Shown piece by piece: positions 6,367-10,458 of a DNA stretch of 10,458 nucleotides. This DNA is from Dysgonamonadaceae bacterium (GTDB lineage Bacteria > Bacteroidota > Bacteroidia > Bacteroidales > Azobacteroidaceae). A program made the translations under genes and the position numbers. Position 1 is the first letter of the stretch. Every line of letters begins with the position of its first letter. The notes under the pieces are model-generated. The model did no database searches. It saw only the letters and a list, made by a program, of their open reading frames with translations, and had not been told where the DNA came from. The stretch covers positions 1-10,458 of the forward strand of contig JAIRSN010000014.1 of assembly GCA_031255425.1 (NCBI GenBank), in the 5' to 3' direction.

Positions 6367-7158
6367 ATGAACAAAATTATCAAAAAGAATATTTTATCGG
6401 AAAATATAGTCAAGTTGGAAGTGGAAGCACCCCTTATCGCCCGGGCGAGAAAAGCGGGGCATTTCGTTATCGTAAAGGTAGGGAAATACGGCGAACGCAT
6501 CCCGTTGACCATTGCCGGTGCGGACGTTCAGCGGGGGAGCATTACGCTGGTGATTCAAAAAGCAGGCAAGTCGACCCGGAAAATCTGTGCGTTGAACGAA
6601 GGCGATTCGATTACCGACCTGGTCGGACCGTTGGGAAAGGCGACGCATATAGAGAACTTCGGAACAGTGGTCTGCGCCTGTGGCGGCGTCGGAACCGCGC
6701 CGATGCTCCCGATAGCCGAAGCCATGAAAAAAGCCGGCAACCGGGTGATTGCGGTTCAGGCAGCCCGGACCAAAGACCTGGTGATCCTCGAAGAAGAAAT
6801 GCGGCAACACGCCGACGAGATTATCCCAATGACCGACGACGGTTCCTATGGGACGAAAGGCTTGATAACCTCCGGCATAGAGGCAGTAATCAAGCGGGAG
6901 AAAGTCGACCTGTGCGTGACCATCGGTCCGGCGGTCATGATGAAATTTGTTTCGCTCCTGACCCAAAAATACCGGATTCCTACCGTTGCGTCCCTGAATA
7001 CGATTATGGTGGATGGCACCGGCATGTGCGGCGCTTGCCGGGTGACGGTCGGTGGAAAAACGCAGTTTGTGTGCGTCGACGGGCCTGAATTTGACGCCCA
7101 CCAGGTAGATTTTGATGAGATGATGATGCGCTTAAACGCTTATAAAGAATTTGAATAA
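6367..7158 (+). CDS. nfnA: NfnA-like ferredoxin/NAD(H) oxidoreductase small subunit (FAD, [2Fe-2S])
   Basis: This 263-residue protein has the ferredoxin-NADP-reductase-like layout of NfnA/SudB and the dihydroorotate dehydrogenase electron-transfer subunit. RIPLTIAG at 44-51 is the FAD-binding motif of the N-terminal barrel. CACGGVGTAPMLPIAEA at 103-119 is the NAD-binding start of the second domain. The end carries the iron-sulfur segment M214-VDGTGMCGACRV with C221 and C224, then FVCVDGPEF with C236; D216 is the likely fourth ligand, as in Nfn structures. With the next gene it should form a cytosolic NfnAB-type complex, which in characterised bacteria couples NADH and reduced ferredoxin to NADPH formation by flavin-based electron bifurcation. 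Sulfide dehydrogenase (SudB) is the alternative older name. It is first in a tight operon; the next ATG follows its stop after one base. Confidence 0.9.
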   Translation: MNKIIKKNILSENIVKLEVEAPLIARARKAGHFVIVKVGKYGERIPLTIAGADVQRGSITLVIQKAGKSTRKICALNEGDSITDLVGPLGKATHIENFGTVVCACGGVGTAPMLPIAEAMKKAGNRVIAVQAARTKDLVILEEEMRQHADEIIPMTDDGSYGTKGLITSGIEAVIKREKVDLCVTIGPAVMMKFVSLLTQKYRIPTVASLNTIMVDGTGMCGACRVTVGGKTQFVCVDGPEFDAHQVDFDEMMMRLNAYKEFE

Positions 7159-7159
7159 A

Positions 7160-8620
7160 ATGATAGATCCAGAATACTTAAAAACCTTGCGGAACGAGCC
7201 TTGGAGAGAGGCGTTGCGCCAACGGATGAAAAACAGGGAGCGGACTGCTATTCCGCGCGTTAAGATGCCGGAGCTGGATGCCGGAATCCGGAGCCACAAC
7301 TACGGGGAAGTCAACCGCGGCTTATCCCCGGAACAGGCGCTCCGGGAGTCCCAACGTTGCCTGGATTGCCCCGACCCGCAGTGCATTGCCGGATGCCCGG
7401 TGGAAGTGAATATTCCGAAGTTTATTAAAAATATCGAACGGAACGACTTCCCGGAGGCCGCCCGGACGCTGAAAGAAACCTCGGCGCTGCCGGCGGTTTG
7501 CGGACGGGTTTGCCCGCAGGAAAAGCAATGCGAAAGCCGCTGTATTTATACCCGGATGGGAAAAGAAGCCGTCGCCATCGGTTATATGGAACGCTTTGCC
7601 GCCGATTTTGAGCGCGAAAGCGGTCCGGTTTCCGTCCCCGGGCGGGCGGCAAGCAATGGGACGAAGATTGCTGTGATCGGATCCGGTCCCGCCGGACTGT
7701 CCTTTGCCGGCGACATGGCGAAGTACGGCTACGACGTCTGCGTTTTCGAGGCGTTGCACGAGATAGGCGGCGTGTTGAAGTACGGAATCCCGGAGTTCCG
7801 GTTGCCGAATGAAATCGTCGATGTCGAGATTGCCGGCTTGCAGCAGATGGGCGTGACCTTTGTCACCAACTGCATCGTGGGAAAAACCCTTTCCTGCGAA
7901 GACCTGCACCGCGAAGGATTCAAAGGCATTTTTATCGCCAGCGGCGCCGGGCTGCCGAACTTTATGAATATTCCGGGTGAAAACCTTTCCGGCGTTTTGT
8001 CGTCCAACGAATACCTGACGCGCGTCAACCTGATGGGCGCGTACAAACGGGAAGCGGATACGCCGGTGTTTCCGGGCAAAAAGGTCGCCGTCATCGGCGG
8101 CGGAAACACCGCGATGGATTCCGTCCGGACCGCCCGCCGGCTGGGCGCCGAACAGGCGATGATTGTTTACCGGCGTTCGGAAAAGGAAATGCCGGCGCGG
8201 GTCGAAGAAATAAAACACGCACGGGAGGAAGGCATTCTTTTTATGAACCTCTACAACCCGGTCGAATACATCGGCGACGAAACGGGACGAGTGAAGCAAA
8301 TGGTACTCCAAAAAATGGAGTTGGGGGCGCCGGACGCTTCCGGTCGGCGCAGCCCGGTTGCCATCGCCGGACAGACCGAAACGGTCGACGTAGACCTGGT
8401 CGTCGTGTCGGTGGGCGTATCGCCCAATCCGCTGGTTCCGCGGGCGTTTGCCGGCTTGGACATCAGCCGCTGGGGAACGATTGTGATTGATCCCGACACC
8501 TTGCAGACCGCTTTGCCGGGCGTATACGCCGGCGGCGACATTGTGCGGGGCGGCGCCACCGTGATTCTCGCTATGGGCGACGGAAGGAAAGCCGCCGCCG
8601 CCATGCGCAAGCAGTTATAA
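7160..8620 (+). CDS. nfnB: NfnB-like large subunit (glutamate-synthase-small-subunit family; two [4Fe-4S], FAD, NADPH)
   Basis: The ATG at 7160 gives 486 residues; a TTG at 7151 would overlap the preceding gene and adds nothing. An N-terminal cluster domain holds C67, C70, C75, C79 and C114, C118, C124, C128, enough for two [4Fe-4S] clusters. It is followed by GSGPAGL at 174-180 (FAD), GGGNTAMD at 313-320 (NADPH) and GGDIVRGGATVILAMGDG at 458-475 (FAD, family-specific end). The length and motifs also fit proteins annotated as NADPH-dependent glutamate synthase (GltA) or SudA. However, no glutamate synthase large subunit is adjacent, while an NfnA-type partner lies one base upstream, so a bifurcating NADH-ferredoxin:NADP oxidoreductase is the better reading. 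Pairing with NfnA rests on gene order and family knowledge. Confidence 0.92.
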   Translation: MIDPEYLKTLRNEPWREALRQRMKNRERTAIPRVKMPELDAGIRSHNYGEVNRGLSPEQALRESQRCLDCPDPQCIAGCPVEVNIPKFIKNIERNDFPEAARTLKETSALPAVCGRVCPQEKQCESRCIYTRMGKEAVAIGYMERFAADFERESGPVSVPGRAASNGTKIAVIGSGPAGLSFAGDMAKYGYDVCVFEALHEIGGVLKYGIPEFRLPNEIVDVEIAGLQQMGVTFVTNCIVGKTLSCEDLHREGFKGIFIASGAGLPNFMNIPGENLSGVLSSNEYLTRVNLMGAYKREADTPVFPGKKVAVIGGGNTAMDSVRTARRLGAEQAMIVYRRSEKEMPARVEEIKHAREEGILFMNLYNPVEYIGDETGRVKQMVLQKMELGAPDASGRRSPVAIAGQTETVDVDLVVVSVGVSPNPLVPRAFAGLDISRWGTIVIDPDTLQTALPGVYAGGDIVRGGATVILAMGDGRKAAAAMRKQL

Positions 8621-8637
8621 ACCGAAATTATACAGGC

Positions 8638-9864
8638 ATGAAATACATTATTTTACTGGGAGACGGCATGGCAGACGAGCCGCTCGAATGTCTGGGAAAC
8701 CGGACGCCGTTGCAGGCCGCGCATACGCCGGCGATGGACCGCCTGGCACAGTTGGGGCGCTCCGGATTGCTCCACACCATTCCGGAAGGGATGCCGCCGG
8801 GGAGCGAAGTTGCCAACCTGTCGGTGTTGGGATACGATGTGCCGCAGGTGCTGGAAGGACGCGGCTCGCTGGAAGCCGCCAGCATGGGCATCGACATCGA
8901 AGCGGGCGAAATGGCGCTCCGCTGCAATTTGATAACCGTTCAACACGGGAAGATCAAGAACCATTCCGCCGGGCATATTTCCAGCGGCGAGGCGGACGAA
9001 CTGATCCGGTACCTGAACGAACACCTGGCGACGGACGCCGTCCGCTTTTACGCCGGCGTTTCCTACCGGCATCTGTTGAAAATAAAGGGCGGCAGGAAGC
9101 AGTTGCTTTGCACGCCTCCGCACGACGTCCCGGGCGCGGAATTTGCCAAACTGCTGGTTCGCTCCCAAGCGCCGGAAGCGCAGTCTACCGCCGGGCTGTT
9201 GAACAACCTGATCCTTCGTTCGCAAGACCTGTTGGAAAACCACCCCGTCAATCTCCGGCGGAAAGCGGCGGGAAAAGACCCCGCCAACAGCATCTGGCCG
9301 TGGTCGCCGGGGTATAAGCCGCAGATGCAGCGGTTGCAGGACCTGTATCCCATTCGTTCGGGCGCGGTGATTTCCGCGGTCGACCTGATCCGGGGAATCG
9401 GCGTCTATGCCGGGCTGGAGAACATCCCCGTCCCCGGCGCCACCGGACTTTACGACACCAATTACGAAGGAAAAGCCCACGCCGCCTTAGCCGCTTTGCG
9501 GGAAAAAGACTTTGTTTACCTGCACGTGGAAGCCAGCGACGAAGCCGGTCACGAAGGCGATGCGGCGCTGAAAGTGCGAACGATCGAATACTTAGACCAA
9601 CGCATCCTGAACACCCTGTTGACCGAAACCGGGAAATGGCGCGAGCCGGTCGCCATCGCGCTTCTTCCCGACCATCCCACCCCCTGCCGCCTGAAAACGC
9701 ATACCCGCGCACCGGTTCCCTTCGTGATTTACCGGCGGGGCGACGCTCCGGACAATGTGACCCGGTTCGATGAGTTTGCCGCCCGGCAAGGCGCGTACGG
9801 TTTGTTGAAAAACGACGAGTTTATCCGTTCTTTTATGGGGATGGGGGCGCGGCCGAAAAAATAA
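8638..9864 (+). CDS. apgM: Archaeal-type cofactor-independent phosphoglycerate mutase homologue (possible homoserine kinase)
   Basis: The 408-residue protein belongs to the alkaline phosphatase superfamily, ApgM branch. Metal and catalytic sites are visible: G8-D9-G10-MAD near the start, PPGSEVANLSVLGYD at 53-67 with S56 as the probable phosphorylated residue, VEASDEAGHEGD at 297-308 (D301, H305), PDHPTPC at 344-350 (D345, H346) and HTRAPVPF at 355-362. True ApgM interconverts 3- and 2-phosphoglycerate. Closely related Bacteroidales proteins have been proposed to be the missing homoserine kinase of threonine synthesis, and in many genomes the gene sits with thrA and thrC, which I do not see here. 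Which reaction applies cannot be decided from motifs. It starts 17 bases after nfnB and is the last gene of the operon. Confidence 0.9.
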   Translation: MKYIILLGDGMADEPLECLGNRTPLQAAHTPAMDRLAQLGRSGLLHTIPEGMPPGSEVANLSVLGYDVPQVLEGRGSLEAASMGIDIEAGEMALRCNLITVQHGKIKNHSAGHISSGEADELIRYLNEHLATDAVRFYAGVSYRHLLKIKGGRKQLLCTPPHDVPGAEFAKLLVRSQAPEAQSTAGLLNNLILRSQDLLENHPVNLRRKAAGKDPANSIWPWSPGYKPQMQRLQDLYPIRSGAVISAVDLIRGIGVYAGLENIPVPGATGLYDTNYEGKAHAALAALREKDFVYLHVEASDEAGHEGDAALKVRTIEYLDQRILNTLLTETGKWREPVAIALLPDHPTPCRLKTHTRAPVPFVIYRRGDAPDNVTRFDEFAARQGAYGLLKNDEFIRSFMGMGARPKK

Positions 9865-9880
9865 AAGCGGCTGCGCAGGC

Positions 9881-9946
9881 GAGTTCGGGATTGTCCCGAA
9901 ATCATGTTGGAGTACTCATTCTCGTTTTTGGGACTGTCCCGAACTC
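9881..9946. repeat. Nested inverted repeat, GAGTTCGGGA...TCCCGAACTC
   Basis: GAGTTCGGGA at 9881-9890 is perfectly inverted at 9937-9946 (10 bp). Each end is also locally dyadic: TTCGGGA/TCCCGAA at 9884-9900, and GGGA/TCCC at 9930-9940. The two halves are imperfect inverted copies of one about 22-base sequence around a 24-base centre. Outer pairing and the two end hairpins exclude each other. It starts 17 bases after apgM and could end its transcript, though no U-tract follows. Confidence 0.8.
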
Positions 9947-9964
9947 AGGATTTTGTTAACATTT

Positions 9965-9996
9965 GCGAGTTCGAGTTTCCCTCGAAAACGCCTCGC
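9965..9996. repeat. Bulged hairpin GCGAG-TTCGAG / CTCGAA-CTCGC
   Basis: GCGAG (9965-9969) pairs with CTCGC (9992-9996), and TTCGAG (9970-9975) pairs with CTCGAA (9981-9986) around a TTTCC loop. AACGC on the 3' side is bulged. The stem has 11 bp in total and no U-tract. Confidence 0.7.
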
Positions 9997-10063
9997 AGAT
10001 CCCATAAACGCTTTCAGGAGTATCCAGAAAGCCATTTTGAGATAAAAAAGAAGTAAAGGTTTA

Positions 10064-10098
10064 TTAACAATTAGGATTTAACAATTCAATTAACAATT
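10064..10098 (+). repeat. Three direct copies of TTAACAATT
   Basis: TTAACAATT occurs at 10064-10072, 10078-10086 and 10090-10098, with steps of 14 and 12 bases, within an A/T-rich segment. A related GATTCAATT follows at 10102. Short A/T direct repeats of this kind are common between genes in Bacteroidales; no function is evident. Confidence 0.75.
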
Positions 10099-10114
10099 AA
10101 AGATTCAATTTTGC

Positions 10115-10150
10115 GGCGGCGCCTCCAACCCGCAGGGTTGTGCAGCCGCC
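10115..10150. repeat. G/C-rich nested hairpin GGCGGC/GCCGCC with CAACCC/GGGTTG
   Basis: GGCGGC (10115-10120) pairs with GCCGCC (10145-10150). Inside it, CAACCC (10126-10131) pairs with GGGTTG (10135-10140) around a GCA loop. Two stems of 6 bp are separated by a 5 x 4 internal loop. Confidence 0.75.
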
Positions 10151-10224
10151 CTCCGGACTCCGCTGCCGCCCCCCCCGGCCTAGGCTTCGAGGCGGGAATA
10201 ACCGCTCGATGCCGACGGCGTTAA

Positions 10225-10265
10225 AAACGGATTACTGTTTGAGCGAAGCGAGTTGTAATCCGTTT
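10225..10265. repeat. 11-bp palindrome AAACGGATTAC/GTAATCCGTTT
   Basis: The arms at 10225-10235 and 10255-10265 are perfectly inverted. The 19-base loop contains GAGCGAAGCGAG. Flanking G/C-rich sequence could add a few further pairs. No run of T follows. Confidence 0.8.
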
Positions 10266-10301
10266 AGCCGGCGGTCTCAGAGCGGTCCGCCAAGAAGCCA
10301 A

Positions 10302-10345
10302 GCCTTGATCTTTTTTGGTTCTTTTTTGCATCAAGGCAAAAAGAA
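10302..10345. repeat. Two mutually exclusive hairpins around GCCTTGAT...ATCAAGGC
   Basis: Stem A pairs GCCTTGAT (10302-10309) with ATCAAGGC (10330-10337). Stem B pairs 10319-10329 (T-rich, ending GC) with 10336-10345 (GC then A-rich) with one bulged T, and its 6-base loop is ATCAAG. Stem B uses 10336-10337 and hides the rest of stem A's 3' arm in its loop, so only one can form at a time. Confidence 0.65.
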
Positions 10346-10349
10346 AACT

Positions 10350-10373
10350 CAGGCGAGCCGAAGGCGGCGCCTG
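10350..10373. repeat. Hairpin CAGGCG/CGCCTG with inner GCC/GGC
   Basis: CAGGCG (10350-10355) pairs with CGCCTG (10368-10373), and inside it GCC (10357-10359) pairs with GGC (10363-10365) around a GAA loop. It directly follows the alternative hairpins and precedes the hairpin at 10380. Confidence 0.65.
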
Positions 10374-10379
10374 AAAGAA

Positions 10380-10411
10380 GAAATAAAAGCACACGCCGCC
10401 GCTTTTATTTC
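10380..10411. terminator. Perfect 11-bp hairpin, possible bidirectional terminator
   Basis: GAAATAAAAGC (10380-10390) is perfectly inverted at 10401-10411 around a 10-base G/C-rich loop. The T-rich 3' arm on either strand could act as a U-tract, so it might stop transcription from either side. The stem itself is A/T-rich and the run is interrupted by ATTTC, so termination is uncertain. Confidence 0.4.
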
Positions 10412-10458
10412 CCTATTTTATAAACCCCACCCGGTACCGTTGAAAAAGAGACCCTGTC

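Larger units (their letters stand above)
9865..10458. other. Gene-free right end, rich in inverted repeats
   Basis: I see no credible coding region in these 594 bases. The stretch contains at least seven inverted repeats, a set of three TTAACAATT direct repeats, and a C8 run at 10169-10176. Composition swings from G/C-rich (10110-10220) to T/A-rich blocks. A 13-base sequence at 9859-9871 (AAATAAAAGCGGC, including the apgM stop codon) recurs inverted at 10398-10410, so it frames the region. Palindrome-rich intergenic DNA of this type, with GAGCGAAGCGAG and GCCTTGAT...ATCAAGGC motifs, looks like dispersed chromosomal repeats, but copy number cannot be seen in one window. Confidence 0.8.

Noticed and set aside
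6351..7088. Long overlapping frames within nfnA, nfnB and apgM on both strands
   Set aside because: They lie inside genes with complete domain motifs, are rich in Arg, Gly and Pro as expected for out-of-frame G/C-rich DNA, and resemble no family.

Overview
The window looks like a piece of a Bacteroidota chromosome, most likely order Bacteroidales. The evidence is type II-C-like Cas1/Cas2 proteins, A/T-rich weak ribosome-binding regions, several promoter -7 elements of the Bacteroidota form TAnnTTTG (610, 3570, 5739, 6329), and a run of typical Bacteroidales housekeeping proteins. I cannot name a genus from the sequence.

Layout: (1) 1-453, the end of a CRISPR-Cas adaptation operon: the last 29 codons of cas1, then complete cas2. 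No repeat-spacer array follows. (2) 454-921, a non-coding or weakly coding stretch with a good promoter at 587-617 and an uncertain 66-codon ORF. (3) 922-3012, a PAP2 membrane phosphatase, a small Bacteroidota-type helix-turn-helix protein carrying a G8 tract, a long imperfect palindrome, and a double-domain universal stress protein. (4) 3059-3505, a striking tandem array of ten units of about 41 bp. Each unit carries a dyad of the type TTTTCGC-n-GCGAAAA. (5) 3601-4848, a Cys/Met-metabolism PLP enzyme. It overlaps convergently with a minus-strand glucosaminidase-LysM protein (4834-5721), which is divergent from cytidine deaminase (5769-6254). (6) 6300-6336, a terminator whose U-tract also contains the -7 element for the next operon. 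(7) 6367-9864, a tight operon nfnA-nfnB-apgM: the two subunits of an NfnAB-type ferredoxin/NAD(P)H oxidoreductase and an archaeal-type cofactor-independent phosphoglycerate mutase homologue (possibly a homoserine kinase). (8) 9865-10458, about 600 bases without a gene, filled with inverted repeats of several kinds.

The functional themes are mostly housekeeping: redox balance of NADPH/ferredoxin, sulfur and homoserine-derived amino-acid metabolism, cell-wall turnover, pyrimidine salvage and stress response, next to a CRISPR-Cas locus. Base composition changes visibly. The cas, PAP2, HTH and Usp genes use many A/T-ending codons, while the PLP-enzyme gene and the nfn-apgM operon are rich in G/C-ending codons.

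I do not see a convincing undescribed multi-gene system here. The best candidates for something little described are the 41-bp palindromic minisatellite (3059-3505), the possible small transcript downstream of cas2 (about 620-880), and the repeat-rich intergenic region at the right end, where two pairs of hairpins are mutually exclusive.
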